A DNA stretch of 64,000 nucleotides from Dolichospermum compactum NIES-806 (GCF_002368115.1 NZ_AP018316.1:2495686-2559685), one strand, 5' to 3'. Positions 27,336 to 38,106 are shown, counted from the stretch's first letter. Numbers and translations are program-made. Notes: generated by a model not told the origin, from the letters alone.

Positions 27336-30206
27336 ATGTCTGCTCATTCTTTACCTGAATCTACCCACCTCTGGCATGGTTTGGAAGTTGAAAAAGCTTT
27401 AGAAATGCTTGATAGTGACGCAAACAGCGGCTTAACCTCCCAAGAAGTTGAACAGCGTCGTCAGAAGTATGGACTCAATGAACTCGAAGAAAATGGCGGT
27501 CGTAGCCCTTGGCAAATTCTGCTAGATCAGTTTACCAATATCATGTTATTGATGCTGATTGCCGTTGCCCTTATTTCTGGCTTTTTGGATTTACTGGCTT
27601 TGACTGGGGGGACATTAAAACCCGGTGAAGTGCCATTTAAAGACACAATTGCCATTATGGCTATAGTTATCCTCAATGGTATTTTGGGCTATGTGCAAGA
27701 AAGCCGGGCCGAAAAAGCTCTAGCAGCCTTGAAAAAACTGTCTTCTCCCTCAGTGCGAGTCCTTCGTGACGGTAAACTGGGGGATGTGGCGGCTAAGGAG
27801 CTAGTACCGGGGGATGTGATGCTGCTGGAAGCGGGTGTACAAATAGCTGCTGATGGTCGCTTAATAGAACAGTCTAATTTACAAGTACGAGAGTCGGCTC
27901 TCACCGGTGAAGCCGAAGCTGTCAATAAGCAAGCCATACTTACACTACCAGAAGATGCACCATTAGGCGATCGCCTCAATTCAGTTTTTCAAGGTACGGA
28001 AGTCCTCCAAGGTCGGGCGAAGGTACTGGTAACTGACACCGGAATGCGAACAGAACTAGGCAAAATTGCCGCCATGTTGCAATCTGTGGACGGTGAACCT
28101 ACGCCTTTACAGCAACGCATGACCCAATTGGGTAATGTTCTAGTCAGTGGTTCTTTAATTCTTGTAGCCATAGTAGTTGGTGGTGGACTAATTCATGATC
28201 TAACTAAAGGAATAGGTTGGAAGAATTTACAAGAACTGGTAGAAGTTTCTTTAAGTATGGCGGTGGCGGTAGTTCCTGAAGGTTTACCTGCGGTAATCAC
28301 CGTGACTCTGGCTTTGGGAACTCAGCGTATGGTCAAGCATCACGCTTTAATTCGCAAACTCCCAGCCGTAGAAACTCTTGGTTCTGTAACTACTATTTGT
28401 TCTGATAAAACCGGAACTCTAACTCAAAATAAAATGGTGGTACAGTCGGTGTACACCAATAATTCTACCTTTCGCGTCACTGGAGAGGGTTATACTCCCA
28501 TTGGCGATTTTCAGTTAAATGGTGAAAAAGCCAGTTTAGATGAGTGTCCAGAAATTTCTGCTTTGCTTGTTTCCTGTGCGGTTTGTAATGATGCTGTTTT
28601 GCAACAACAACAAGGAGTATGGGCGATTTTAGGCGACCCCACAGAAGGGGCTTTAGTTACCTTGGCAGGAAAAGCCGGAATTGAACAAGACCAATGGAGT
28701 AGTAAATTACCTCGTGTCGCAGAATTTCCCTTTTCTTCAGAACGGAAGCGCATGAGTGTGATTTGTCAACTAGAAGCTGTAGCGACTGGTGATACTTCTT
28801 TAACCGCCATTGACCCAGCCATTGCTGGTTTTGTGGAATCGGAACAATACCTGATGTTCACCAAGGGTTCACCAGAATTAACTTTGGAAAGGTGTACAAA
28901 AATCCATTTAGGTAATCACTCGATTCCTATCAGTGACGAACACCGCAGCCAAATTTTGGTAGCTAATGACCAAATGGCGGGTAAAGGTTTACGGGTCTTA
29001 GGTTTTGCTTATAAACCTTTGGCTGAAGTTCCCCCAGATGGTTCAGAGGATACATCTGAAGTAGATTTGGTTTGGTTGGGGTTGGTGGGAATGCTAGACG
29101 CGCCTCGTCCAGAGGTGAGGGCGGCTGTGCAAGAATGTCGCCACGCGGGAATCCGTCCCATTATGATTACTGGCGACCATCAATTAACTGCTCAAGCGAT
29201 CGCTATTGATTTAGGAATTGCCCAAGAAGGTGATAGAGTCCTCACTGGTAAGGAATTACAACTCCTCAGTGACCAAGAATTAGAAACACAGGTTGACTTA
29301 GTGAGTATTTACGCTAGAGTCTCCCCTGAACATAAATTAAGAATTGTCCAAGCTTTGCAACGTCGCGGGCGATTTGTGGCTATGACAGGCGATGGTGTGA
29401 ATGATGCTCCTGCCCTCAAACAAGCTGATATAGGCATTGCCATGGGCATCACAGGTACAGATGTGAGCAAAGAAGCCAGCGACATGATCCTCCTTGATGA
29501 TAACTTCGCCACCATAGTTGCTGCCACGAAGGAAGGTAGAGTTGTTTATACCAATATTCGCCGCTTTATTAAATACATTTTGGGTAGTAATATTGGGGAA
29601 GTTCTCACCATTGCGGCTGCGCCATTATTAGGATTGGGTGGCGTTCCCTTGAGTCCTTTGCAAATTCTCTGGATGAATTTGGTGACAGACGGTTTACCGG
29701 CTTTAGCATTAGCTGTAGAACCACCAGAACCTGATGTAATGCAGCGTCCCCCCTTTAGTCCTCGTGAAAGTATTTTTGCTAGGGGTTTGGGTTCTTACAT
29801 GATTCGCATTGGGATTGTTTTCGCTGTGATTACAATTATCCTCATGGAATGGGCCTACCATCATTCTCATGCAGCCGGGTATCAAGGACATGAAGATACT
29901 TGGAAGACAATGGTATTTACTTCATTATGTCTAGCGCAAATGGGTCATGCGATCGCCATTCGCTCTAATAATAGACTTACCATCGAAATGAATCCTTTTT
30001 CTAATCCCTTTGTCTTGGGGTCAGTCATTGTCACCACGATTTTGCAATTGATGTTAATTTATGTTCCACCCCTGCAAAGTTTCTTTGGTACTCATGCACT
30101 CAGTTTACAAGAATTAGCAATTTGTATTGGTTTCAGTGCTTTAATGTTTGTCTGGATTGAAGGGGAAAAGATATTCTTCCGCTTTATGGGTAAAAAAAGC
30201 GTTTAA
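27336..30206 (+). CDS. pacL: P-type cation ATPase, Ca2+ type (PacL-like)
   Basis: This type II P-type ATPase probably exports calcium. The 956 aa include an N-terminal cation ATPase domain ([18 protein letters not shown]), the TGEA actuator loop (LTGEAEAV), [16 protein letters not shown] in M4, the phosphorylation site [15 protein letters not shown] for nucleotide binding, and [20 protein letters not shown]5/M6 residues NIGEVLTI and [12 protein letters not shown] are as in Ca2+ and Mn2+ pumps. Metal choice (Ca or Mn) cannot be settled from sequence. Confidence 0.92.
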   Translation: MSAHSLPESTHLWHGLEVEKALEMLDSDANSGLTSQEVEQRRQKYGLNELEENGGRSPWQILLDQFTNIMLLMLIAVALISGFLDLLALTGGTLKPGEVPFKDTIAIMAIVILNGILGYVQESRAEKALAALKKLSSPSVRVLRDGKLGDVAAKELVPGDVMLLEAGVQIAADGRLIEQSNLQVRESALTGEAEAVNKQAILTLPEDAPLGDRLNSVFQGTEVLQGRAKVLVTDTGMRTELGKIAAMLQSVDGEPTPLQQRMTQLGNVLVSGSLILVAIVVGGGLIHDLTKGIGWKNLQELVEVSLSMAVAVVPEGLPAVITVTLALGTQRMVKHHALIRKLPAVETLGSVTTICSDKTGTLTQNKMVVQSVYTNNSTFRVTGEGYTPIGDFQLNGEKASLDECPEISALLVSCAVCNDAVLQQQQGVWAILGDPTEGALVTLAGKAGIEQDQWSSKLPRVAEFPFSSERKRMSVICQLEAVATGDTSLTAIDPAIAGFVESEQYLMFTKGSPELTLERCTKIHLGNHSIPISDEHRSQILVANDQMAGKGLRVLGFAYKPLAEVPPDGSEDTSEVDLVWLGLVGMLDAPRPEVRAAVQECRHAGIRPIMITGDHQLTAQAIAIDLGIAQEGDRVLTGKELQLLSDQELETQVDLVSIYARVSPEHKLRIVQALQRRGRFVAMTGDGVNDAPALKQADIGIAMGITGTDVSKEASDMILLDDNFATIVAATKEGRVVYTNIRRFIKYILGSNIGEVLTIAAAPLLGLGGVPLSPLQILWMNLVTDGLPALALAVEPPEPDVMQRPPFSPRESIFARGLGSYMIRIGIVFAVITIILMEWAYHHSHAAGYQGHEDTWKTMVFTSLCLAQMGHAIAIRSNNRLTIEMNPFSNPFVLGSVIVTTILQLMLIYVPPLQSFFGTHALSLQELAICIGFSALMFVWIEGEKIFFRFMGKKSV

Positions 30207-30215
30207 TTGGTAAAT

Positions 30216-30323
30216 TGTCAGAATCAGGATTTACAGGATTTGAATATTAACAGGATTTAATTTCATGATCTTTGTATTTTTCATCCTGTTTATCCCTTAA
30301 TCTTAAATATCCTGATTCTGACA
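30216..30323. repeat. dispersed GAATCAGGAT repeat, copy 4, with inverted ends
   Basis: This is the longest copy. The left arm TGTCAGAATCAGGAT is matched at the right end by ATCCTGATTCTGACA. A full unit may therefore be an inverted pair of about 108 bp, and the other copies half units. Confidence 0.75.
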
Positions 30324-30409
30324 TTATGTATCTAAAAATCAACTTAGACGAGATCAGAAAACCCTTTGGGTGTGGGTACAATTCTAGCATTAATTAGGAG
30401 ATAGCTATC

Positions 30410-30844
30410 ATGGGTGAATCCAAACGGAGAAAACATCAAGATCCCAACTACGGGAAAGTTAAAAATCCTGTCAAAAATCTCATGAAAGTTTTTTGCCCAT
30501 TCTTTGAAGATTACGATAATTTATCTCATCTCGATGCTGACAGTATATCGTTGATGATAGCTAAACAGGGGTACAAAGAAACGGGTTTGAAAGGAATAAT
30601 TGTCAAAGGATATCTCGCTGAACATTTATTAAAAGACTATCCTCCTGAATCTGAATTAGTCCAAGCTTTCAAACAACATGGAAATATTTATGTTACTTCA
30701 ACATTAGCCTTAGCTTATTTGGAGAATGATATGAATAAAGAGGAAAATCTCAGAAATTTTGATACATATAACCCATTAAATGACTTTATATGTCTTAAAA
30801 GCGATTCTGAAAAGTACCAAGTAAGTTTGGTAACAGGATCTTAA
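30410..30844 (+). CDS. hypothetical protein with MGESKRRK start
   Basis: I do not recognise this 144-aa protein. The beginning MGESKRRKHQDPNYGKVKN resembles the start of small cyanobacterial proteins of unknown function. The rest is a soluble mixed alpha/beta sequence with no membrane segment. A ribosome site (AGGAGATAG) lies well placed before the ATG. Confidence 0.65.
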   Translation: MGESKRRKHQDPNYGKVKNPVKNLMKVFCPFFEDYDNLSHLDADSISLMIAKQGYKETGLKGIIVKGYLAEHLLKDYPPESELVQAFKQHGNIYVTSTLALAYLENDMNKEENLRNFDTYNPLNDFICLKSDSEKYQVSLVTGS

Positions 30845-30959
30845 AATAATTTTCTCATCTCCCAAAAAATCCCCAAAAAATCCCCGACTTCTGAAAATAA
30901 TTTTCTCATCTTAAGAATAACTTATTATAGAAATCGGGGATTTTGAATCCTTAGCCATT

Positions 30960-32087
30960 ATGTACTTAAAAACTTTACACCTCAAACAATTTCGGAATTA
31001 CCAAAACCAAAAAGTTGAGTTTAATGCAGCTAAAACAATTTTAGTAGGTAATAATGCTCAAGGAAAATCGAACTTGTTAGAGGCTGTAGAGTTATTGGCA
31101 ACATTGCGATCGCACCGGATGACACGCGATCGTGATTTAATTAAGGAAGGTGAATCTACCGCCCAAATTCATGCCACCCTAGACCGGATTCATAGCCATA
31201 GCGATTTAACTCTCACCTTCCGTCGTCAAGCCCGTCGCACCGTCGCCATAAACGGGCAAATAGTCCCCAGACAAATGGACTTTCTCGGTGTTCTCAATGC
31301 AGTAGAGTTTTCTAGTTTAGATTTAGAATTGGTGCGTGGTAGTCCAGAAGGTCGTCGTAACTGGTTAGATACACTCTTGATTCAATTAGAACCAGTTTAT
31401 GCTCACATTTTGCACCAATATCACCAAGTTTTACGCCAACGCAATGCTTTTTTAAAACTTTATGTAAATACATCAGAAAAATCTCTACAATCAGAATTAG
31501 CTATCTGGGATGCACAATTAGTAACTGCTGGTACAAGGGTAATTATGAGAAGAAATAGAGCTATTCAACGACTAGCTCCTATAGCTTCTGCATGGCACGC
31601 TAGTATTAGTGGAGCATCCGAAATTCTGCAAATCAATTATGCTGCCAATATTCCCCTAGAAAAAAACTCTCCTCAAGAATTACAAGCAGCCTTTTTTGCT
31701 AAACTTCAACAAAGAGCAGTTGCAGAATCACATCGAGGGATAACGTTAGTCGGACCACACCGTGATGAAATAGAACTAATTATTAATCAAACTCCTGCCC
31801 GTCAATATGGTTCTCAAGGTCAACAAAGAACATTAGTTTTAGCTTTAAAGTTAGCAGAATTACAATTAATTGAAGAAGTTATTAATGAACCACCTTTACT
31901 ATTATTAGATGATGTCTTAGCTGAATTAGATCCATCTCGCCAAAATCAATTACTTGATGCTATTCAAGACCGATTTCAAACCTTGATTACTACCACTCAT
32001 TTGAGCGTTTTTGACTCTCAATGGTTGAAATCCTCCCAGATTTTATATGTAAATGCTGGGAAAATATCAGAAAATGGTAATTGGTAA
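30960..32087 (+). CDS. recF: DNA replication and repair protein RecF
   Basis: RecF is an ABC/SMC-type ATPase that loads RecA at gapped DNA with RecO and RecR. The N-terminal LHLKQFRNYQ, Walker A VGNNAQGKSNLLEAV (about residues 29-43), signature YGSQGQQRTLVLALKLAEL and Walker B LLLLDDVLAELD are all present. The length of 375 aa is normal. It stands apart from dnaA and dnaN, as is usual in cyanobacteria. Confidence 0.96.
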   Translation: MYLKTLHLKQFRNYQNQKVEFNAAKTILVGNNAQGKSNLLEAVELLATLRSHRMTRDRDLIKEGESTAQIHATLDRIHSHSDLTLTFRRQARRTVAINGQIVPRQMDFLGVLNAVEFSSLDLELVRGSPEGRRNWLDTLLIQLEPVYAHILHQYHQVLRQRNAFLKLYVNTSEKSLQSELAIWDAQLVTAGTRVIMRRNRAIQRLAPIASAWHASISGASEILQINYAANIPLEKNSPQELQAAFFAKLQQRAVAESHRGITLVGPHRDEIELIINQTPARQYGSQGQQRTLVLALKLAELQLIEEVINEPPLLLLDDVLAELDPSRQNQLLDAIQDRFQTLITTTHLSVFDSQWLKSSQILYVNAGKISENGNW

Positions 32088-32165
32088 TTGGTAATTTTTG
32101 TTCTTCCTTCTTCATTCTTTCTTATTTCTTATTTATCCTGACTTCTGACTCCTAAATCCTCAACT

Positions 32166-32567
32166 ATGAATTACATTCTCACCGAAAATGAAATTATATC
32201 TTTAGGTGCATCATTAAGAGCTATAGAACCAAAAATACTGAAACAAAACCCACAAAAAGGTACAATTAGAATCTGGTTTCAAGGAGGAGAACCTTATTTT
32301 GATATCTTCTTTGAATTAAATAATCATGAAATAACTTGGTTTCAATTTACATTACGAGGAAAATCATTATCCTGGTCTAGCAATAAACCTCTCTTTAAAA
32401 CTGGCATTACCAATGAATTAAGTATTGATGATGTTAGTTTTTATGCAGCTAGTAAAACTCTTAAAAATGATCATGACTCAGATGAAGAATTCATTAATTT
32501 AGTAAAATCAATTCTCCAAACCAGACCAGAAGAAGAAATTTTTGTCAAAGCCCTAACTTTATTTTAA
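32166..32567 (+). CDS. hypothetical protein
   Basis: I do not recognise this 133-aa protein. It is soluble, with alternating strands (TIRIWFQGGEPYFDIFFEL, ITWFQFTLRGKSLSW) and a helical acidic end (DHDSDEEFINLVKSIL). The 79-base gap after recF allows co-transcription. Codon use resembles its neighbours, so it is probably a real resident gene. Confidence 0.6.
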   Translation: MNYILTENEIISLGASLRAIEPKILKQNPQKGTIRIWFQGGEPYFDIFFELNNHEITWFQFTLRGKSLSWSSNKPLFKTGITNELSIDDVSFYAASKTLKNDHDSDEEFINLVKSILQTRPEEEIFVKALTLF

Positions 32568-32580
32568 AGTTTATTCATAA

Positions 32581-32653
32581 GACCACTGACTAATAACTAA
32601 TAACTAATGACCACTGACCACTGACCACTGACTAATAACTAATGACTAATAAC
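32581..32653. repeat. STRR heptamer array (CCACTGA / CTAATAA)
   Basis: Tandem heptamers of the kinds CCACTGA, CTAATAA and CTAATGA run for about 70 bases. The array reaches into the MgtC-like gene: the CTA of the last CTAATAA unit is that gene's TAG stop on the minus strand. Confidence 0.85.
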
Positions 32654-33104
32654 ATTTTTCTAATCTTTTAAAGATGTGTAGAATAATTACAGTTAAAACC
32701 GCACCCATTAATCCTAATTGCCATAAACCACACCCAGCAGCAATTCCCAAAGCAGCAGCTACCCAAATTGCGGCGGCAGAAGTCAAACCATGAATTTCCG
32801 GTGATTTTGATGTTTGGGAAGATTCACGTAAAATTTCCCCAGCCCCCAAAAACCCGACTCCAGCAGCAATACCTTGAACTACGCGACTGAGAGAATCGGC
32901 ACTAAGTTGTGTACCACCTGTTTGGATAGTGATGAGAGTAAACACGGCTGAACCCAAACTTACTAACATATGGGTTCTCAAACCAGCCGGCTTGTTTTTT
33001 AATTGTCGTTCTAAGCCAATTATAGCTCCAATAAACAAAGCGAAACACAGACGCAGCCCGGTGTTTAACCAATCACTGCTGGCAATATAGTAAGGATTTA
33101 TCAC
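32646..33104 (-). CDS. MgtC/SapB family membrane protein
   Basis: The 152-aa protein has four predicted membrane helices and the family motif FIGAIIGLERQLKNKPAGLRTH (broken here as FIGAIIGLERQ and KPAGLRTHMLV). MgtC proteins are linked to growth at low magnesium and to control of ATPases. The soluble C-terminal domain of Salmonella MgtC is absent, as in most short homologues. The end of the gene is formed by an STRR unit, so the original C-terminus may have been a little longer. Confidence 0.87.
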   Translation of the reverse strand: MINPYYIASSDWLNTGLRLCFALFIGAIIGLERQLKNKPAGLRTHMLVSLGSAVFTLITIQTGGTQLSADSLSRVVQGIAAGVGFLGAGEILRESSQTSKSPEIHGLTSAAAIWVAAALGIAAGCGLWQLGLMGAVLTVIILHIFKRLEKCY

Positions 33105-33492
33105 GTTCTGTTCGTGCTAAGTAGTTTGATAGGGAAATTTATGAAATTAGTTATAAAGTTGGGTGTATTGTCCATACTAATTGGTAATATAGTAACAAAA
33201 ACTATGTAATAAATATTATTTAATAATTAGGTCAGAATAAATACTGGAAGTAATCCAATTTCACGAAAAAAAGGGAACAGGGAACAGGGAACAGGGAACA
33301 GAAAGTGTCCTGTTCTCCAAAACAAAAGTTACTGAGTTTAAATCTCAATCAAAAGAAAGATGTTTTTAAAAGATGTATAGCCCGAAAAAAAACAGTGTCA
33401 TTATTTAAATCTCATGTTTCTAAACATGAGTTTTTACTGTTCCCCGTTCCCCGTCTCCCGTTCCCTATTCCCTCTGAAATCTCATAAATTGT
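33105..33492. other. intergenic region with GGGAACA heptamers
   Basis: No credible gene. A short STRR of GGGAACA units lies at about 33272-33301. Pyrimidine-rich copies (CCCGTTCC-like) lie near 33440-33475, which may pair with it. The rest is the AT-rich leader of the PEP-synthase-like gene. Confidence 0.55.
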
Positions 33493-35826
33493 GTGGATAA
33501 ACTCTATTGGCTTGACCAAATTAAACTACAAGACCGCGCCAATGTTGGCGTTCAGGCGTTTTATTTAAGCAAAATTAAACAACAGGGCTATCCTGTTTTG
33601 CCGGGTTTTGTGGTAGAAGCGGATGTTTTACGGCAATTTCTAGAAACTCTCAACAGTTCAGAGTCGTTAATTGCTGATTTACCCTATTCTTCCCTACATT
33701 TAGATGTACATAATTGGCGACAACTACAACAGGTAGCCGGGCGCTTACGTCAGGAAATTATCTCAGCGACTGTGCCACCTCATTGGGTGAGGACAATTTT
33801 TCAAGCAGCCAGACAATGGCAAAGAAGTAGTTTAATTTTGCGTCCCAGTTTGGCAATATCAAATAACCAAGAAATGAAAAATGTATCTGGGTTATTAGAA
33901 CCAGTATTTTGTCCTTGTGAAGAAGAGGAAATAGGTGAAGCTTTAAAGCTGCTTTGGAGTCAGTTATTCCGGGCGAGAAGTTTACTATATTGGCATAGTG
34001 CGGGGATTAGTTTGCCCAGCATTAATTTAGGGGTGTTGGTGCAACCAGTTGACAATGCGATCGCCTCTGGTGTTATAAATACTAAATCATCGGGATGGGA
34101 TATTGAAGCTACTTGGGGTTTAGGACTAGCAATTACCAACGGTGAAGTATTACCAGATGTTTATTACATAGAACCAAAAACTGGCGCAGTCATAGAACGA
34201 CAATTGGGTAATAAAATGTTGGCTTACCGTCTTAATCATGGCAATGCTTTTACAGATGAACAACTGCAACCAACATTAGATACTGATTTTTTATTAGCTT
34301 ATATTTTAGAAGAATCTCAACAGCAAGAATATGCTTTACCAGAAGAATTTTTGCAAGAATTAATTACTGTAGGCAATCAAATAGTTAGTGAATTAGGTGC
34401 AACTTTAACTATGAAATGGACAGTTGCCAAAGAATCTTTAGCTACTAAACTCTATATTACAGAAGTCACCGTTCCCCAACCTGTACATAAGAGTGTGCAA
34501 TTTATTCAAGGCGTTGGGGCAGCCAGAGGTAAAATTATTGCTAATGCCCATATTTTTAGTTCATCACAAAAAGCCATACCAATTCCTAAAGGCGTAATTC
34601 TCATCGCCCCAATGATTACTCCTGATTGTTTGCCCTTACTACAAGGCGTTGCGGGGATTATTACAGAACAAGGGGGATTAACTAGTCATGGGGCGATTTT
34701 AGCCAGAGAGTTGGGTATTCCTGCGGTGGTGAGTGCCACTGGTGCAACAACTATTTTACAAGCAGGTGAAAAATTATTAATAGATGGTGATAAGGGAGAA
34801 GTATATCGGCTCACCGGAGATGAGGAAAATTTTCCTAGTGAGGAGATAGAAGGATTAATTAAAGAGGAAAAAATTGTCAGTTACCAGCCAATAAATTTAC
34901 CCATAATTGCGACTAAGTTACTCATAAATCTGAGTCAAGAACGATTAATTAAACAAGTAAAAAGTTTACCTGTGGATGGGGTGGGATTATTGCGTTCAGA
35001 ATTAATGATGTTAAATATTCTGGAGAAAAAACATCCTCAAGAATGGTTGAATGCAGGAAAAAAAGCTGAACTATTAGAGTTATTATCTAAGCAAATTATG
35101 CAGTTTGCTCGTGCTTTTTCACCCAGACCGATTTTTTATCGGTCTTTAGATTGGCTACCTCATGATTTGCGATCCTTGAGTACAGATCCCCCATTATCAA
35201 AGTCATCAATTATCAGTGATAGGGGTATTTTCAGCTATATACAAAATCCGGCTGTTTTTGAATTAGAATTGCAAGCTTTAGCGATAGTTCAAGCATCTGG
35301 CTATAGAAATATTAATTTGCTATTACCTTTTGTCCGCAGTGTTGAAGAATTTGTATTTTGTCGTCATAAGGTTGAACAAGCTGGGTTAACACAAATATCC
35401 CAGTTTCAATTATGGATGATGGCAGAAGTTCCTAGTGTATTATTTCTCTTACCTGAATATATTAAAGCTGGTGTGATGGGTATTTCCATTGGCACAAATG
35501 ATTTAACGCAATTATTGTTAGGAATAGATCGAGAACAGGCCAAACCCGGAATAGGTTTAAAATATCTTGATGGCAGTAATCCAGCGGTGATGGGTGCAAT
35601 ATCTCAATTAATTAAAATGTCTCAAGCTGGGGGTATTCCTTGTTCTATTTGTGGTCAAGCGCCGGTACTTTATCCAGAAATGATTGATAAATTAATAGAA
35701 TGGGGGATTAGTTCTATTTCTGTAGAACCGGAAGCAGTGGAAAGGACTTATCAAGCGATCGCACGTGCTGAACAAAGATTAATTTTAGCAGCAGCACGGC
35801 GACAACTTAACGACTCAAAAAATTAA
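33493..35826 (+). CDS. PEP synthase/PPDK-like protein
   Basis: The 777-aa protein has the architecture of PEP-utilising enzymes. The N-terminal half is an ATP-grasp-like domain (VLPGFVVEADVLRQFL at the start, LILRPSLAIS). A swivelling phosphohistidine domain follows with GGLTSHGAILARELGIPAVV (His at about 405). The C-terminal barrel has ISIGTNDLTQLLLG and the active Cys in PCSICGQAP. The ATP-grasp part departs from classical ppsA, so the donor or acceptor may differ. Start is GTG. Its 3' end overlaps the baeRF7 gene by four bases. Confidence 0.82.
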   Translation: MDKLYWLDQIKLQDRANVGVQAFYLSKIKQQGYPVLPGFVVEADVLRQFLETLNSSESLIADLPYSSLHLDVHNWRQLQQVAGRLRQEIISATVPPHWVRTIFQAARQWQRSSLILRPSLAISNNQEMKNVSGLLEPVFCPCEEEEIGEALKLLWSQLFRARSLLYWHSAGISLPSINLGVLVQPVDNAIASGVINTKSSGWDIEATWGLGLAITNGEVLPDVYYIEPKTGAVIERQLGNKMLAYRLNHGNAFTDEQLQPTLDTDFLLAYILEESQQQEYALPEEFLQELITVGNQIVSELGATLTMKWTVAKESLATKLYITEVTVPQPVHKSVQFIQGVGAARGKIIANAHIFSSSQKAIPIPKGVILIAPMITPDCLPLLQGVAGIITEQGGLTSHGAILARELGIPAVVSATGATTILQAGEKLLIDGDKGEVYRLTGDEENFPSEEIEGLIKEEKIVSYQPINLPIIATKLLINLSQERLIKQVKSLPVDGVGLLRSELMMLNILEKKHPQEWLNAGKKAELLELLSKQIMQFARAFSPRPIFYRSLDWLPHDLRSLSTDPPLSKSSIISDRGIFSYIQNPAVFELELQALAIVQASGYRNINLLLPFVRSVEEFVFCRHKVEQAGLTQISQFQLWMMAEVPSVLFLLPEYIKAGVMGISIGTNDLTQLLLGIDREQAKPGIGLKYLDGSNPAVMGAISQLIKMSQAGGIPCSICGQAPVLYPEMIDKLIEWGISSISVEPEAVERTYQAIARAEQRLILAAARRQLNDSKN

Positions 35827-36998
35827 TATCGGCAAATAGCCGCCACTTTGACTCCACGAGGCATTGCTTCTGGCTCTAGACTATATACTCTACCACCATT
35901 TAACATGGTGTGAATCACGGCAAAATCTAACATATCTTCATCATCTGGTGCCGGTTCTGGATGTAACTCAACTGTAGCAGTTGGTAAATCAAATTTACCC
36001 CATATATATTCTTTTTCAGGCACAAATAAAGTATCAACTCTTTGATAATATGCAGCCGGAACAATTGCTTTGATATCATTGGCAATTTTGTTACTTTCTT
36101 CCCCAGCTAGTTGCAGATAAACAGCCATTATATCTTCATATTCCTGTTGAAATAAAGGGGCAACAATTTCCCAAGCTGCCTGATTTAATTCTGGAGTTTT
36201 GAGAAGTTCTACATTGCCAGTAATACCTGTTTCTACTAAATATTGATAAGTATTAGCCTGTCGGTAAATTGGTAATAAATACTCCACACCCGCCAATATT
36301 AAAGGTGCTTTTTCACCTCGTAATTTTTCATGCAATGCACTATCAACAGCATAACAAAATTGTAAAATATCTTCTTCATGTTTCTCCCGATCTGGACTAC
36401 CTTGTCCATGTACAGAACCAGGCTGTTGAGCGGCAGAAGTTGCACCTCTAGCTATACCAACTCTATGCTGTACACCTTTTTGAAATTCATCTTCTAGAAG
36501 AGTTTCAGCCAAATTACGAGGCATATTTTCTACTTCTACCTCATGGACTTGGTAGCGCGTTCCTGAGTAAAACTGAACATTCTTTTGGCTTAAAGCCAAA
36601 ATGTAGAATTGTCCATCATTATTAATCAAATTTAGCAAGGATTTAATGTGGAAATTTTTGCCCACAACCACTAATTTGGGAAAGGAAATAGGTAAACAAT
36701 AGTAACGAAATAGATTTGGGGAAATAAAAATTACTAATCCCTGATTTTGAATTTCCCAAAAATCAGTATTGTCTAATTCCATTGCTGGTTTGAGCAAATT
36801 TACAGTCTCAGCATGGCGTAACCCTATGTCATCTAAGCGATTTTCAGCTTCTCGAATTAAATTTTTAAACCGAATTGGATTTTGTCGCGTCTCTCCGCCT
36901 AGTTTTTCCATAGGTAAATATAGAGAAACGCATGGATACTGAGGATTTTGGACTAGATTTTTGAGTTCATCAAGAGAAAATATAGCCATAGATTTCAT
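35823..36998 (-). CDS. baeRF7-like protein (bacterial release-factor-like family)
   Basis: The 391-aa protein has the eRF1-like layout seen in 'bacterial archaeo-eukaryotic release factor family' proteins. The start SLDELKNLVQNPQYPCVSLYLP is typical, as is the central LALSQKNVQFYSGTRYQVHEVEV. The charged loop GQGSPDREKHEEDILQF stands where the release factor has its catalytic loop. The end NGGRVYSLEPEAMP is part of the third domain. The function is unproven; ribosome-associated hydrolysis has been proposed for the group. Convergent with the PEP-synthase-like gene. Confidence 0.78.
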   Translation of the reverse strand: MKSMAIFSLDELKNLVQNPQYPCVSLYLPMEKLGGETRQNPIRFKNLIREAENRLDDIGLRHAETVNLLKPAMELDNTDFWEIQNQGLVIFISPNLFRYYCLPISFPKLVVVGKNFHIKSLLNLINNDGQFYILALSQKNVQFYSGTRYQVHEVEVENMPRNLAETLLEDEFQKGVQHRVGIARGATSAAQQPGSVHGQGSPDREKHEEDILQFCYAVDSALHEKLRGEKAPLILAGVEYLLPIYRQANTYQYLVETGITGNVELLKTPELNQAAWEIVAPLFQQEYEDIMAVYLQLAGEESNKIANDIKAIVPAAYYQRVDTLFVPEKEYIWGKFDLPTATVELHPEPAPDDEDMLDFAVIHTMLNGGRVYSLEPEAMPRGVKVAAICRY

Positions 36999-37393
36999 CC
37001 CCGTTGAGGATAATGATAGAATCTAGATTCAATTCAACTCCTGATGTGAGAATTGTGCATCTTTCTTGTGACAAAAAATTACCCGCTTTCTACTCCTTTT
37101 TATAGATATATAGGGCTTGCTGAATAAGTCTTCTAATGAAGGGAGGTGACCGGTGACAGTTTCAGCTATCTGTCATCCCCAAACTTGCAGATGGAAGAAA
37201 ATGGGCGCAGATAAACGCAGATAAATTTGGACGTTATCAGAATTTTTAATTTCCCTTTCCCTAAAAAAAAGAGGTGTTGCTGAGTGAAAGTATGATTTTA
37301 TTTCACGCAGAGACGCTCCAGGCACAGAGAGTAAGAGTTTGAGAGATGGAATTTTCACCTTTCATACCCCAATTCACCAACGCCAAAAAAGAA
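36999..37393. other. intergenic region with repeat fragments
   Basis: No gene is seen in 395 bases. It has phrases common as cyanobacterial repeat fragments: GGGCTTGCTGAATAAGTC (about 37109), CGCAGATAAACGCAGATAAA (about 37205) and TTTCACGCAGAGACGC (about 37301). These look like worn remnants of dispersed elements. Confidence 0.5.
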
Positions 37394-37930
37394 TTATTGC
37401 TGTTTGAGAATACTGGGAATTGTGGCTAGGATGCGTGTGGCAATGTCTTCTGGTGTTTCGGTCGCGCTAATAATAAGATGTAAATCAGCTTGGGAGTACA
37501 TGGGTTGACGTTGTTCCAAAAGCGATCGCAATTTACTTTCCATATCAGCATCTTGTAAAAGTGGTCTTGTATCATCTGCCGCCAATCGCTGTAAGATGAT
37601 TTGTATTGGTGAATCTAACCAAATTATCAAACCATGATGGAGGTAACTCCAATTCTGTTGCTGCATGACAATACCCCCACCAGTAGCCACAACCAATTTA
37701 GTATAGGCACAAACTTGAGCTAAGACATCACCTTCCAACTTACGAAACTCTGCTTCACCATTCTCGGCAAATATTTCGTTAATAGATTTACCTGCGGCTT
37801 TAACTATAACTTCGTCTGTATCTACAAATCTATAACCAATTTCCTCTGCTATTAATTTTCCCACCGTTGTTTTACCAACTCCCATCATCCCAATTAAGTA
37901 GAGGTTAACTCCTTTTAAGATATCAATCAC
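37394..37930 (-). CDS. aroK: shikimate kinase
   Basis: The enzyme phosphorylates shikimate in aromatic amino acid synthesis. The 178-aa protein has Walker A GMMGVGKTTVGK (about residues 15-26), the FVDTDEVI shikimate-binding strand, GEAEFRKLE, and VATGGGIV. All are in the usual order. A MITE-like element lies 55 bp before the start. Confidence 0.95.
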   Translation of the reverse strand: MIDILKGVNLYLIGMMGVGKTTVGKLIAEEIGYRFVDTDEVIVKAAGKSINEIFAENGEAEFRKLEGDVLAQVCAYTKLVVATGGGIVMQQQNWSYLHHGLIIWLDSPIQIILQRLAADDTRPLLQDADMESKLRSLLEQRQPMYSQADLHLIISATETPEDIATRILATIPSILKQQ

Positions 37931-37985
37931 AATTATTTTTCTCCTGTCAAATTATTATTTATTATTTAAGCTTAAATTAGCTATG

Positions 37986-38103
37986 ACTTAGGCAAGTTTC
38001 ACACTAAAAATCTTTTGTAGGGTGCGTCAGATATAAATAATCTGTTTATTTGCAGGATCTATGCCCTCTGACGCACCTTCCCAATGTGCCGGTTGCGTAA
38101 GTT
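37986..38103. mobile_element. MITE-like element A, copy 2
   Basis: This copy matches the one at 4433-4551 from end to end, with ACTTAGGCAAGTTTCACA on the left and TGTGCCGGTTGCGTAAGT on the right and GTGCGTCAGA / CTGACGCACC inside. Its right end is three bases from the stop of the LapA-like gene, just as copy 1 ends by the DUF1517 stop. Confidence 0.8.
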
Positions 38104-38106
38104 CTG

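Noticed and set aside
33305..33487. 60-aa open frame before the PEP-synthase-like gene
   Set aside because: It runs through GGGAACA and CCCGTTCC repeats, has no family likeness and no good ribosome site.
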